From assembly GCF_030127145.1 (NCBI RefSeq), contig NZ_CP126158.1, positions 2,170,001 to 2,234,000 on the forward strand: 64,000 nt of DNA, written 5' to 3'. The translations under genes and the position numbers were made by a program. The notes under the pieces are model-generated. The model had not been told where the DNA came from. It did no database searches and saw only the letters and a list, made by a program, of their open reading frames with translations. The stretch is from Halobaculum halobium (GTDB taxonomy: Archaea > Halobacteriota > Halobacteria > Halobacteriales > Haloferacaceae). Positions 16,856 to 25,866 of the stretch are shown here, one piece after another (the first letter of the stretch is position 1; the number at the start of each line of letters is the position of its first letter).

Positions 16856-17162
16856 CCGCTCGTTGGGGCGCGTCGACAGCGATGGCCAGCCTCGATAGCC
16901 GGCGGTGCCGTCCTGCGCCGGTAATCGATCACGGCGGTGTCCGATCATCACCGCTCTTGTGTCCACAAGTTGGTACAGTACGCGAGCGCGGCTCTCGTCC
17001 GCACACCAGGACGCGAAGCGTCTTGGAGACGGGCGTGAATCCGACACACGTCGAATACCGAAGTCGTCACCGGACGACGTGTAGTGGCATTCTCATAATT
17101 CAATAAACATGTATGATATTCATCAACCGCGAGCGCGGAGTATCGTAGACGAGGAGAATACG
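16856..17162 (+). other. Intergenic stretch without a recognised gene
   Basis: These 307 bases are GC-rich up to about 17080 and then AT-rich (attcaataaa, gatattcat). The AT-rich end presumably holds the promoter of the DUF2892 gene. An ATG at 17109 would add 18 residues to that gene, but it sits too close to the AT-rich block to be the better start. No hairpin or repeat stands out. Confidence 0.4.
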
Positions 17163-17441
17163 ATGAACAAGAATGTCGGCGGCATCGATCGCATCGCCCG
17201 TCTCATACTCGGCCCCATCCTGGTCTTGGCGGGAATCGCTGGCTACGCCGGCTTGCTCGCTCTCGCAGTCGGCCCGCTACCCCAAGCACTCACCGCGATA
17301 CTCGTGTTCCTCATCGGGGCGATTCTGCTTGTCACCGGACTCGTCCAGAAGTGTCCGCTGAACCGGCTTCTGGGACTCGACACGTACCGCCAAAAGAAAC
17401 GCGGCAAGTCCGAAGAACAGGCGATTATCGACCAGCGGTAG
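17163..17441 (+). CDS. DUF2892 (YgaP-like) small membrane protein
   Basis: The 92-residue protein starts MNKNVGGIDRIARLILG, the standard DUF2892 opening, followed by two transmembrane helices (residues 12-33 and 36-60). A KCPLNRLLGLDTYR motif follows, whose cysteine-proline segment is conserved in this family. In bacteria the domain anchors rhodanese-type sulfur-transfer proteins, but here it stands alone. The C-terminus is basic (KKRGKSEEQ), which is unusual for a haloarchaeal protein. The base composition is lower in GC than the neighbours. Confidence 0.85.
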   Translation: MNKNVGGIDRIARLILGPILVLAGIAGYAGLLALAVGPLPQALTAILVFLIGAILLVTGLVQKCPLNRLLGLDTYRQKKRGKSEEQAIIDQR

Positions 17442-17713
17442 CTGCGTCTATTCGCTCCGTGGCGGTACTGCCCAGAGATGGCCAGTGAGGGCTCGATTGG
17501 AGGTCGCTTCTACTCCGGTGGTCACTCAGGTGGGCTCGAAGCTCGCGACGAAGATATCTGCTGTCTCTGACGATATGCTGGACCAGTTCTGGGTAGTAGC
17601 TGCGGATTTCAAGGGATCCGGAGCAGCGACTCCGACCTCGGTTCCCGCGACCGAGACGGGCGCCGACTGCGATCGCCGGCGGCGTTTTATGATACCGGCG
17701 CCTCCTGAGAAAC

Positions 17714-17896
17714 GTGCTCGGAATCCGGTACTTCTCGTGCGACCGGTGCGGGCTCGTTCACTCGGACCTCGATGAGCCGGCACGCTGTGCGCGCTGTGCC
17801 AGCGATGGATTCACACCGGTCACCGCCGACCGCGGGCGAGACGAATCTTCCGCCGACGCAGCGTACTTCGCCGGATCGATGATCGACGACGACTGA
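17714..17896 (+). CDS. Small zinc-finger protein
   Basis: The GTG start gives 60 residues: MLGIRYFSCDRCGLVHSDL, then RCARCASDGF and an acidic tail. Two CxxC knuckles 17 residues apart form a likely four-cysteine zinc site. The motif attt-like box ttttatga at 17686-17693 is about 25 bases before the GTG, matching a leaderless transcript. Small proteins of this type are abundant in haloarchaea and mostly uncharacterised. It converges with the DUF2237 gene. Confidence 0.6.
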   Translation: MLGIRYFSCDRCGLVHSDLDEPARCARCASDGFTPVTADRGRDESSADAAYFAGSMIDDD

Positions 17897-17921
17897 CCGT
17901 CGCGTTCGCCCGCCGGCGGTC

Positions 17922-18332
17922 TCACTCGGCGTCGACGGCGTGCTCTCGGAGCGTCTCCAGCGGGACGTCCTCCAGCACCGCCTCGTTCGTCGCCGCGAGC
18001 ACGACCGGCGGCGCGACGCCGGCGGCTCGCGCCTCCTCCCAGCGGGGCAAACAGAGACACCACCGGTCACCGTCGGACAGGCCCGGAAAGCCCAGATCCG
18101 GCCGCGGGGTGATCAGGTCGTTCCCCCGGTCGCGAGCGTACCGAAGGAACTCGTCGGTGACGACCGCGCACACTTCGTGGCGCCCCGGGTCCCGGACGAG
18201 GTGGCGGCAGTGACCGTCGCGCAGATAGCCGGTCTCGGGGTCGCTGCTACACGTCTGGAGCGGTCCCCCGAGCACGTTCCCCTCGGGATCGTCTGGATCG
18301 GTCCCGCTGCCATTCGTCTGTGGATCGGTCAT
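17922..18332 (-). CDS. DUF2237 family protein
   Basis: The 136-residue protein shows the whole DUF2237 pattern: NVLGGPLQTCSSDPETGYLR, DGHCRHLVRDPGRHEVCAVV, TDEFLRYARDRGNDL and DRWCLCLPRWEEA, with several conserved cysteines. The family is widespread in bacteria and haloarchaea, and its function is unknown. The first 16 residues are a halophilic extension. It is a single gene. Confidence 0.88.
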   Translation of the reverse strand: MTDPQTNGSGTDPDDPEGNVLGGPLQTCSSDPETGYLRDGHCRHLVRDPGRHEVCAVVTDEFLRYARDRGNDLITPRPDLGFPGLSDGDRWCLCLPRWEEARAAGVAPPVVLAATNEAVLEDVPLETLREHAVDAE

Positions 18333-18423
18333 CTCAGATGAACGAACGGACGGGACGATGAAAAGACCGCGGCGATCGGACCCAGAGCGGTCGGGCGCCG
18401 GCCACGGCCCCCCGATCTCTCGC

Positions 18424-19485
18424 TCAGAACTCGTCGATCACCGGGATCCCCTCGGTCCCGAAGTCGGTCATCGCCGCCAGCTTGTCGTTCACGTCGTCCA
18501 GCGACACGGTCTCGCTGATGACGGCGCTGGGGTCGAGCTTGTCGCGGGCGACCATCCGGAAGATCTCGTCGTAGCGCGTCGGCGGCAGGCCCAACGAGCC
18601 GACGAACTCGATCTCATTCATGACCATCGCGTCGGTCGGGAGTCCCACCATCCCCTCTTCTTCGGAGGTGGTGAGCCCGATCTGCACGTGCGTGCCGCGC
18701 GTCCCGAGGCTGAGCACGGAGTTGCGGCACGTCTCGGCGATGCCGAGGGCGTCGACGGAGACGTGGCAGCCGCCGCCAGCGAGCGCCTGCACAGCCCCGG
18801 GTACGTCGTCGGCGTCGCCGGCGTTGACCGTCTCGGCGGCGCCCAGTTCCTCGGCCTTCGAGAGCTTGTCGTCGTCGAGGTCGACGGCGACGACGTTCGC
18901 ACCGAGGGCGTCGGCGATGTGGACCGCCGAGAGGCCCACCCCGCCGACGCCGTGGACGGCGACCCAGTCGCCCGCCTCCACGGGCGCCCGATGAGCCAGC
19001 CCGTGGAAGGCAGTCATGAACCGGCAGCCCAGCCCCGCCATGTCGACGGAGCCGACGCCGTCGGGGAGATGGACGAGGTTGTGGTCGGCCGCCGGGACGT
19101 GAACCAGCTCGGCGAAGGCGCCGGGAACCGGCTCAACGAACCCCAGCGGCATCGGGTTCTCGCAGGTGTTCCCGTGACCGGTTCGACACTGCATGCACGT
19201 GCCGTCGCCGAGGTTGAACGGGACGGCGACGTGGTCGCCCTCGGCGAAGTTCGTCACGTCCTCGCCGACGGCGGTGACACGGCCCGCCGGCTCGTGGCCC
19301 AGGATCTGCCCGGGCTGGGGTTGAATGCCCAGCCAGTCCCAATCGCCCTGCCAGCCGTGCCAGTCCGACCGACAGATCCCGCACGCCTCGACCTCGACGA
19401 CCACGCCCTTCGGCTGCGGTTCGGGATCGTCGACCTTGGTTACGTCGAGCGGTTCTCCGTGTTCGCGCAGGACTGCTGCTCGCAT
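18424..19485 (-). CDS. Zinc-dependent alcohol dehydrogenase (MDR family)
   Basis: The 353-residue enzyme has an N-terminal catalytic domain with zinc ligands in CGICRSDWHG and GHEPAG, and a reduced structural-zinc loop CMQCRTGHGNTC. A Rossmann domain follows with VHGVGGVGLSAVHIA and the acidic residue VDLDDDK after beta-2, which favours NAD(H). It oxidises an alcohol or reduces an aldehyde; the substrate is not evident. It is monocistronic, with an inverted repeat 14-28 bases before the ATG that could be its operator. Confidence 0.88.
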   Translation of the reverse strand: MRAAVLREHGEPLDVTKVDDPEPQPKGVVVEVEACGICRSDWHGWQGDWDWLGIQPQPGQILGHEPAGRVTAVGEDVTNFAEGDHVAVPFNLGDGTCMQCRTGHGNTCENPMPLGFVEPVPGAFAELVHVPAADHNLVHLPDGVGSVDMAGLGCRFMTAFHGLAHRAPVEAGDWVAVHGVGGVGLSAVHIADALGANVVAVDLDDDKLSKAEELGAAETVNAGDADDVPGAVQALAGGGCHVSVDALGIAETCRNSVLSLGTRGTHVQIGLTTSEEEGMVGLPTDAMVMNEIEFVGSLGLPPTRYDEIFRMVARDKLDPSAVISETVSLDDVNDKLAAMTDFGTEGIPVIDEF

Positions 19486-19498
19486 GACACGTGATCGT

Positions 19499-19513
19499 TG
19501 GTGACAATCACCA
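19499..19513. promoter_or_regulatory. Inverted repeat upstream of the alcohol dehydrogenase
   Basis: The sequence tggtgacaatcacca is a perfect 6-base inverted repeat with a 3-base centre, placed 14-28 bases before the dehydrogenase start codon. A protein bound here would cover the transcription start. The remaining spacer to 19686 shows nothing else. Confidence 0.3.
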
Positions 19514-19686
19514 TAGCTGTTCTTGTCAGTTGACTCGCTCGGCGGGGCTAGTCGACCGGCTATCAGGTGCCTCTACGACAGTCACGTCGGGCTGGCGGGT
19601 GCTGTCGGAGAGTTATCTCTCGTCGAGCGGAACGAGCGAGCGGATCGCGCGGTCGCCGGCAGTCAACGCGAGCGGGTCGTCGCGAC

Positions 19687-22374
19687 TCACGCGACCGGGA
19701 GGTCGAGCGCGATCACTGTGCCGTCTTCGTCGGCCGATACCAGCCGCAGATCACCGCCGTGCATATCGGAGACCCACTTTACCAGCCACAAGCCCAAGCC
19801 GGACGCGTGTTGCAGTTGCGTTATCTCGTGGTCGCCGGCGACGACCGTCCACTCCGCTTCGGGGATCCCCGGCCCGTCGTCGGCGACCGCGATCCGGACC
19901 GTGTCCTCGTCCACATCCACCACCCGGATCTCGACCGTCGAGTCCGGCCCCGGCGTGCCGAATTCGACAGCGTTGTCGAGCAGTTCCGTGACGGCCCGGT
20001 GGATCGCACCGTCGTACGGGACGGAGCCGGCGACCTCGACGGCGACCCGAACGTTCGTCTCCGGTGCGATCGACTCGGCGAGCTGGCTGAGCTCGTCCTC
20101 GATCGCCGCCGGCGACTCCGGTCGCTGCTCGGCCTCACCGTCGCCGTTTCGGAGCGTCCGCTGGATCGCCTGTGCCGTCTCGCTCGTCTCGACGAGCGAC
20201 CGGCTCGCCTCCTCGATCTTCGCTGCGTGCTCCGCCGCGGCCTCGGGGCTGTCCGCCGTCCGGACCAGTCCCGCCCGACCGAGGATGACGTTCGTCTGGT
20301 TTCGGAGGTTGTGCCGCAACAGCCGATGGAGCACCCGTAGGTGGGTTTCCTGCTGTTTGACCTCCGTGACGTCGGTCAGCACGACGAACGCTCGCTCGGT
20401 GCCGTCGTCACGGTAGGGAACGTTTCTGAGTAGGTAGTAGCGACGGCCGTGAGGCGTCTGAACCTCGATCTCTCGTTCGATCGCGCCGTCGGCGGCGCCG
20501 AGCCCAGCGAGGGCGTCCGCGATCGCCGTGGGGATCGACGAACGGACCGCTGACAGCGGCGCGTCCTGGAGCGTCGAGCCGTCGGTGTCGGTCAGCGCGA
20601 CGAAGCGGTCGTTGACCGCGCGGACCGTGGCCTCGGCCCCCTCGAAGCTCACCTCCAAGAGCGGATCGGTGAGCGTCTCGAACAGTTCAGCGAACCGGCG
20701 ACGCTGCCGCGAGGCCTCCGCTCTCGCCGTCCGGAGCTCGCGGATGTCCTGGACGGTTCCGACGACACCGTCGGCGCCGACGGCGTCGATCGAAGAGACG
20801 GTTATCCGAGCGGGGATCGCTTCGCCCCCGCGTGAGATCAACTCCGTCTCCATCGCCATCGACGCGGCGTCGGCCGCCGGATCGAGGAGGTCGTCTGCGG
20901 CCGCATTCTCCGAGAGCACGGCGGTTACGTGCGTCCCCACGAGTTCCGACCGGGTCGTCCCGAGCGTCTCCGCGAGCGACTCGGTGACGATCGTGAACTC
21001 GCCCTCGTGATCCAGCGTGAACAGCATGTCGTCTGCGGCCTCCACAGCGGCCTGATAGCGACGGCGCTCCCGGTCTTGATCGACGCGGTCGAAGACCGAC
21101 CCCGCCGTCGCTGCAAGCAGTTCGAGGAACCGCTGTCCGTCGCTCGAGAACACTCCGCCGCTGCGGTGGCCGACGCTCAGGGTGCGCGTGTCGCCGATCG
21201 GGAGGTACGTCCCAGCCGCGTCCAGATCGGGGTCGATGTGGTCGAGGTCGTCGCTTCTGACGGTGCGCTTGTCGGTGAACGCCGTCCCGACGGGGCCCTC
21301 GTCGGAGTCGTACCGCGGGCGGTCCCCCAGTTGTTCGCGGACGGCGTCTGGGACCGCGACCGGCACGAGCTCGTCGGTCTCTGGATCGTGCTCTCGGACG
21401 ACGGCGCTCTCGGCCTCGATCGTGTTCATGGCCACGCCGACGACCCGCTCGGCGACGCCCGCGGCCGTCGTCTCGCCGACCATTCCCTGGGTCGCCCGCA
21501 GGAGGTTGTTCAGGATTCGCTCCCGCCGACGCTGCTGGCTCACGTCGCGGAGCGTCCCGACGGTGCCGGAGAACGAGCCGTCCTCGTGGGGTCGAAGCGT
21601 CATCCGGTCCGTGCAGGGCACCCGACGGCCGTCCTTCCTGACGAGTTCGACGTCGAGCTTCGCGATCGACAGGTCGCCGTCCTCGTCTCCGGAGTAGTCT
21701 CTGAGCAGGTCTCGGAGCGCGTCTTCCGCCTCCTCGACCGTCTCGTCGTCCTTGATCCGATGGACCGACGACCCCACTAACTCTTCCTGTTCGTATCCCG
21801 TCATCTCGCACAGCGCGTCGTTGACGAACGTGAACCGTCCGTCTTCGTCGAGAATGTACACCGCGTCGCCGACGGTCTTGACGAGGTACTCGTAGAGGGC
21901 ACCATCGTAGTCGAGGCCGGCGGGCGTCGCGGGCTCGTCGCCTCCCGGTTCACGTTCCACCGCCACCGGCCGCCCGTCTTCGGGGGTCGCGCCCGCGTCG
22001 CCGGGCGAGGAGAGCCGCTTGAGCTTCGCCGCGAGCAGGTCGACGTCGTCTCCGGGCTCCCAGACGACCGCGTCCGTGGCGCCCGCATCGATAGCCGCTC
22101 CGGCAACCCGCGGCTCCGGAGTCACCCAGACGACCGGTCGGTCGACGCCAACCGGGATGCGTTCGGCCTCAGTCGCGAACACGACGGCTGGCGCGTCCGC
22201 ATTCCCGACCGTGTCGCCGCCGAGTTCGCCGAGTTCCCGGAGGGCGTCAAGCGGAACGCCGGCGTCCGTCGAGAGGGTGGCTACCGCTGCTTCGAGCGCC
22301 TCGAGCCGGTCACAGAACCCGTCCCCGTAGTACGGACTGACCGTCTGCGCTTCGGTACGGGTTCGGTCTACCAT
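19687..22374 (-). CDS. Multi-sensor histidine kinase (PAS-GAF-PAS-PAS-HisKA-HATPase)
   Basis: From the ATG at 22374 the protein has 895 residues. The first 130 look like a degenerate receiver-type domain without a clear phospho-aspartate (VVWVTPEPRVAGAAIDAGAT). PAS 1 follows (YILDEDGRFTFVNDALCEMT), then a GAF domain (about 285-430) and two more PAS domains near 440-560 and 570-690. The H-box is LLRHNLRNQTNVI, with the phospho-histidine in RHNLRN. N, G1 and G2 boxes of the ATPase are ELLDNAVEFG, DDGPGIP and GLGLWLVKW. No transmembrane helix is seen, so it senses cytoplasmic signals, possibly redox or light through PAS cofactors. No cognate regulator is adjacent; the HalX regulator at 28316 is the nearest. 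Confidence 0.92.
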   Translation of the reverse strand: MVDRTRTEAQTVSPYYGDGFCDRLEALEAAVATLSTDAGVPLDALRELGELGGDTVGNADAPAVVFATEAERIPVGVDRPVVWVTPEPRVAGAAIDAGATDAVVWEPGDDVDLLAAKLKRLSSPGDAGATPEDGRPVAVEREPGGDEPATPAGLDYDGALYEYLVKTVGDAVYILDEDGRFTFVNDALCEMTGYEQEELVGSSVHRIKDDETVEEAEDALRDLLRDYSGDEDGDLSIAKLDVELVRKDGRRVPCTDRMTLRPHEDGSFSGTVGTLRDVSQQRRRERILNNLLRATQGMVGETTAAGVAERVVGVAMNTIEAESAVVREHDPETDELVPVAVPDAVREQLGDRPRYDSDEGPVGTAFTDKRTVRSDDLDHIDPDLDAAGTYLPIGDTRTLSVGHRSGGVFSSDGQRFLELLAATAGSVFDRVDQDRERRRYQAAVEAADDMLFTLDHEGEFTIVTESLAETLGTTRSELVGTHVTAVLSENAAADDLLDPAADAASMAMETELISRGGEAIPARITVSSIDAVGADGVVGTVQDIRELRTARAEASRQRRRFAELFETLTDPLLEVSFEGAEATVRAVNDRFVALTDTDGSTLQDAPLSAVRSSIPTAIADALAGLGAADGAIEREIEVQTPHGRRYYLLRNVPYRDDGTERAFVVLTDVTEVKQQETHLRVLHRLLRHNLRNQTNVILGRAGLVRTADSPEAAAEHAAKIEEASRSLVETSETAQAIQRTLRNGDGEAEQRPESPAAIEDELSQLAESIAPETNVRVAVEVAGSVPYDGAIHRAVTELLDNAVEFGTPGPDSTVEIRVVDVDEDTVRIAVADDGPGIPEAEWTVVAGDHEITQLQHASGLGLWLVKWVSDMHGGDLRLVSADEDGTVIALDLPVA

Positions 22375-22576
22375 CTGCCGGAGTGGGGCCTCACTACCAC
22401 TTGAAGCATTCGTGTGACGGAGCGTGGCGAGCCCATCGCCGGGAGCGTCGGCGTGACTCCCTCGAGTGGCCCCCGCAGACGACAAGCGAGGGCGCACCGG
22501 CGGCGACGCAGTGCCGGGCCTTGGGGGCGGTCTTGGCCCGAACACCGAAGTGCCCGCCCGCACGATTCGTCGGACG

Positions 22577-23215
22577 ATGCCCTCCCTACTGGAGCGACTG
22601 CTCGGTGAGGACACGCCCGACGAACAGGTCGATCTCGAATCGCGCCAGGAAGCCGCCGACGAGGCGCTCCGGGCGGCGGTCGACCGCGCAGGGAACCCGG
22701 TCGAAGACTGCGGCGTCACCGCCGTCGCGGTCGTCAACGAGGGTCCCGACGGTCAGCCGGTCGTCGTCCCCGTCGCGCGCTTCTCGCTCGGCGAGGACGT
22801 CGAGACCCCGGACCGCGACCTCGCGTGGGACCTCGTCGGCGAGGCTGCCGCGGCGATGCGCGAGCCGTTCGGTGACGTGTTCGTCCGTCACTACGACGTG
22901 CAGTTCACCTTCGACGGGGACGAGCTGTTCGAGGCCGAGGAGTGTCGGCGCGTGCTGCTCTCGACCGACCTCGCGGACCGCTACGGGACGGACCCGAGCT
23001 TCTCGGCCGGGGACCTCCGCGCCGCCGTCGAGGCGGCCGACGACATCGACGACGAGGTCGCCCCCGTCGCGTGGGGCGAACCGGTCGACTACAGCCGGAG
23101 CGACGACGCCGCGGTCGTGGTCGCGGGGACGGCCGCCGCGACGGCCGCGAGCGCGAGCGCCGCCAGTTGCGCGGGCGCCGGCGCGGCAGCGGGCGCGGGT
23201 GGCGGCGCCTGCTGA
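22577..23215 (+). CDS. Conserved-looking haloarchaeal protein of unknown function
   Basis: The ATG at 22577 gives 212 residues. The first 170 are acidic, soluble and without transmembrane helices (LLERLLGEDTPDEQVDLES, VVVPVARFSLGEDVETPD). The last 45 change abruptly to an Ala/Gly/Ser-rich hydrophobic run with cysteines, ending GAGGGAC at the stop. The tail could be a membrane-associated helix or a lipidation-like signal, but that is conjecture. The gene precedes the ABC exporter by 92 bases on the same strand. I do not recognise the family. Confidence 0.6.
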   Translation: MPSLLERLLGEDTPDEQVDLESRQEAADEALRAAVDRAGNPVEDCGVTAVAVVNEGPDGQPVVVPVARFSLGEDVETPDRDLAWDLVGEAAAAMREPFGDVFVRHYDVQFTFDGDELFEAEECRRVLLSTDLADRYGTDPSFSAGDLRAAVEAADDIDDEVAPVAWGEPVDYSRSDDAAVVVAGTAAATAASASAASCAGAGAAAGAGGGAC

Positions 23216-23307
23216 CCGTCGCAACGCGATCGACCGCTGGTCGCCCGGCGCCGTCGCCCGCCCGTTCCGCCGCACTGCTTATTCTCGCGCCGCCGCTAGC
23301 TCCTCCG

Positions 23308-24459
23308 ATGCCACCGACAACGCCCTCCGATCTCCCCTCGGACGGCACGCCCGCGCTCTCCGTCGAGGGACTCTCGAAGCGCTTCGGCGCCGGGGCCGAC
23401 GCCGTCCGCGCGGTCGACGACGTCTCGTTCGCGATCGAGCGCGGGTCGGTCGTGGGGCTGCTCGGTCCCAACGGCGCCGGCAAGACGACGCTGATCAAGT
23501 CGGTGCTCGGGACGGTGCTCCCCGACGAGGGGACCGTCCGCGTCCTCGGCCGCGACGTGACCGACGGGCGGCGGGCGGCCTACGCGGACGTGGGCGCGAT
23601 GCTGGAGGGCGCCCGAAACGACTACTGGCGGCTGACGGTCAGAGAGAACCTCCGCTACTTCGCGACGATCGGCGGCGTCGCCCCCGACTCGGTCGCCGAC
23701 CGTCACGAGCGACTGCTCGACCGGCTCGACTTGGCGGACAAAGCGGACACGCCGGTCCGCGAGCTGTCCCGCGGGATGAAACAGAAGGTGTCGTTGGCGA
23801 GCGTGCTCGCGGGCGACGCGGAGCTGGTGTTCCTCGACGAGCCGACGCTCGGTCTCGATGTGGAGGGCTCCCGGACGCTCAGGCGGGAGATCCGCCGGCT
23901 CGCCGAGGAGGAGGACCTCACGGTCGTCGTGAGCAGCCACGACATGCGCGTCATCGAGGACGTTTGCGACCGCGTGATCGTCATGTCGGAAGGGTCGGTC
24001 GTTGCCGACGACGCCGTCGAGCGACTGCTCGGGGCCGTCGACGACTCCCGCCTCCGGATCGCGAGCACGGACCTCTCGCCGTCGACGATCGACGACCTGC
24101 GCGACCGGTTCGACGTCGCCGACGCGGACGCGGCCGCCGACCCGCCGACCGTGGAGGTGCGGACCGACGGCGACGCCGTGTACGATCTGTTCGACGCGCT
24201 GCGCGCGGCTGACGTGACGCTCGACGGGATCGACACCGTCGAGCCCAGTCTGGAGGACGTGTTCGTGCAACTGACCGGCGCGGACGCCGAGGGTTCGCGG
24301 GGACCCGGTTCGGACGAGGAACGCGGGCGGGCGGCTGGCCGACTGGCGGCCGCGGTCGGCGACGGCGGGGGTCGACGTGACGGCAACCGACGCCGCTGGC
24401 GACCCGCCGACGGACGCGTCAACCGCCGCCGCCGGAGACGCATCCCCGGCCGGCGATAG
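23308..24459 (+). CDS. ABC transporter ATP-binding protein
   Basis: The 383-residue protein has a complete nucleotide-binding domain: Walker A GPNGAGKTT, a Q-loop replaced by VGAMLEGARN (the usual Q is not evident), signature LSRGMKQK, Walker B LVFLDEPTLGLD and H-loop SSHD. The first 310 residues and the extension ending SLEDVFVQLTG match the DrrA/CcmA exporter family. The last 33 residues (GGRRDGNRRRW onward) are arginine-rich and unlike a haloarchaeal protein. One extra G in the G5 run at 24367-24371 would instead end the protein at a TGA overlapping the permease GTG. The true protein is therefore probably about 357 residues. Confidence 0.9.
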   Translation: MPPTTPSDLPSDGTPALSVEGLSKRFGAGADAVRAVDDVSFAIERGSVVGLLGPNGAGKTTLIKSVLGTVLPDEGTVRVLGRDVTDGRRAAYADVGAMLEGARNDYWRLTVRENLRYFATIGGVAPDSVADRHERLLDRLDLADKADTPVRELSRGMKQKVSLASVLAGDAELVFLDEPTLGLDVEGSRTLRREIRRLAEEEDLTVVVSSHDMRVIEDVCDRVIVMSEGSVVADDAVERLLGAVDDSRLRIASTDLSPSTIDDLRDRFDVADADAAADPPTVEVRTDGDAVYDLFDALRAADVTLDGIDTVEPSLEDVFVQLTGADAEGSRGPGSDEERGRAAGRLAAAVGDGGGRRDGNRRRWRPADGRVNRRRRRRIPGRR

Positions 24460-25261
24460 TCCGCCCCCGGCTGGCGACGACCCGCGGCCGGCGACGTTCC
24501 TCGACCTCGCTCGGGCGGTCCTCTACCGAGAGTTCCTGATCTTCCTTCGGTATCCGGCGAACGCGATCGGGGGGATCGTCATCTCCCTGGTGTTCTTCGG
24601 GCTGTTGTTCTTCGGCGGGCGGCTCCTGGCGGGGCAGGCGCTCGCGGACTCGCTGTCGGGGATCATCGTCGGCTACTTCCTGTGGACGCTGGCGGTGGGC
24701 GCGTACTCCTCCGTGTCCAACGACATCTCCAGCGAAGTTCAGTGGGGGACCTTGGAACGACACGTCACCACGCCGTTCGGGTTCGCGCCCGTCGCGCTGC
24801 TCAAGGGGGTCGCGAAGGTGGTCCGAACGTTCCTCACCTCCGCAGTCGTGCTGGCGGTGATGCTCGTCATGACGGGAACGTCACTGCAGATCGCGCCCGT
24901 GACGGTCGTCGTCATCGCGGGCCTGGCGATCGTCTCCGTGTTGGGGCTCGGATTCGCCGCAGGCGGCGTCACCGTGTTGTACAAGCGGGTCGGCAACTGG
25001 CTGAACCTCCTGCAGTTCGGCTTCGTTGTGCTCGTCTCCGCGCCGGTGTTCGATCAGCCGTGGCTGCGGGCGCTGCCGCTGGCCCACGGGAGCGCGATGC
25101 TCCAGCGGGCGATGGTCGACGGCGTCCGCCTGTGGGAGTTTCCGCTCGCGGATCTCGCGCTGCTGATCGGCGTCGCCGTCGGCTACCTGGCGGGCGGCTA
25201 CGTCGTCTTCCACTACGCGACTCGACGGGCGCGCCGCCTCGGCGTGCTCGGTGACTACTGA
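24377..25261 (+). CDS. ABC-2 type transporter permease
   Basis: The GTG at 24377 gives 294 residues. An Ala/Pro/Asp-rich N-terminus of about 45 residues precedes six transmembrane helices, typical of ABC-2 permeases (FLRYPANAIGGIVISLVFFG, SSVSNDISSEVQWGTLERH). It forms the membrane channel for the ATPase encoded just before it, so the pair is an exporter of unknown cargo. The two genes overlap by 83 bases as sequenced. They overlap by only 4 bases if the homopolymer correction in the ATPase gene is right. Confidence 0.88.
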   Translation: MTATDAAGDPPTDASTAAAGDASPAGDSPPPAGDDPRPATFLDLARAVLYREFLIFLRYPANAIGGIVISLVFFGLLFFGGRLLAGQALADSLSGIIVGYFLWTLAVGAYSSVSNDISSEVQWGTLERHVTTPFGFAPVALLKGVAKVVRTFLTSAVVLAVMLVMTGTSLQIAPVTVVVIAGLAIVSVLGLGFAAGGVTVLYKRVGNWLNLLQFGFVVLVSAPVFDQPWLRALPLAHGSAMLQRAMVDGVRLWEFPLADLALLIGVAVGYLAGGYVVFHYATRRARRLGVLGDY

Positions 25262-25308
25262 TCGGGCGCAACGTTCAGGCTCGCTCGGCCACTCACTGTC
25301 GACAACCC

Positions 25309-25839
25309 GTGGCGCCCGATCCCGACAGCGACACCGCGGACGGCACCGACGCACACACTCCTGTCCACACTGACGCCGATGACTCCCGGAGTGAGCCCGA
25401 CCGGAGCGTGTTCTCCGGCGGAACGCTCTCGGATCTGTTCGTCAACGCGGTCCCGGTCGCGATGCTCGTTGCGTTCGTCGTCGGGTTCGGGGTGCTCGCC
25501 CCCGGCAACCTCGACTCCGACCCGCTTCTCGGCTTTCACGCCGCGCTGATCGCCGGCGTCGTCCTCGTCAGCGCCGTCGCCGCCCGTGCCGTCGTCGCCG
25601 GCGGCGGCGACCTCGACGGCGACCGCGAGATCGACCTGTACGACCCGGACGAACGCGACGACGCGGGCGACGGCCCGGGCGACCGCGACGGGGAGCGCGA
25701 TCCAGCGGACAGCGACGACGACGGTGGCGACGGTCCCGTGCCGGACGACCCAGCCGGCACGGGCCACTCCGCCGGTTCCGGCGACGCTGACAGCACTGGC
25801 GACTCCCGCGACGACGGGCTCCCTCGCCACAACCCCTAA
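25309..25839 (+). CDS. Small membrane protein with acidic tail, unknown
   Basis: The GTG start gives 176 residues. About 40 acidic residues precede two hydrophobic helices (VNAVPVAMLVAFVVGFGVLA and LGFHAALIAGVVLVSAVAAR). A low-complexity Asp/Gly-rich tail of about 70 residues follows. No family is recognised. It begins 48 bases after the ABC permease on the same strand and could be cotranscribed. The composition of the tail means homology will be hard to detect outside haloarchaea. Confidence 0.6.
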   Translation: MAPDPDSDTADGTDAHTPVHTDADDSRSEPDRSVFSGGTLSDLFVNAVPVAMLVAFVVGFGVLAPGNLDSDPLLGFHAALIAGVVLVSAVAARAVVAGGGDLDGDREIDLYDPDERDDAGDGPGDRDGERDPADSDDDGGDGPVPDDPAGTGHSAGSGDADSTGDSRDDGLPRHNP

Positions 25840-25866
25840 CCCGGTCGCGCCGGTACGGACAGTACC

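Noticed and set aside
15338-17047. Extension of the HAD reading frame upstream of 16027
   Set aside because: The added residues are antisense to the methyltransferase and are not HAD-like; the GTG at 16027 sits just before motif I.
17485-17783. Two opposing small open frames between the DUF2892 gene and the zinc-finger gene
   Set aside because: No motif, no promoter placement, atypical composition; they overlap the zinc-finger start region.
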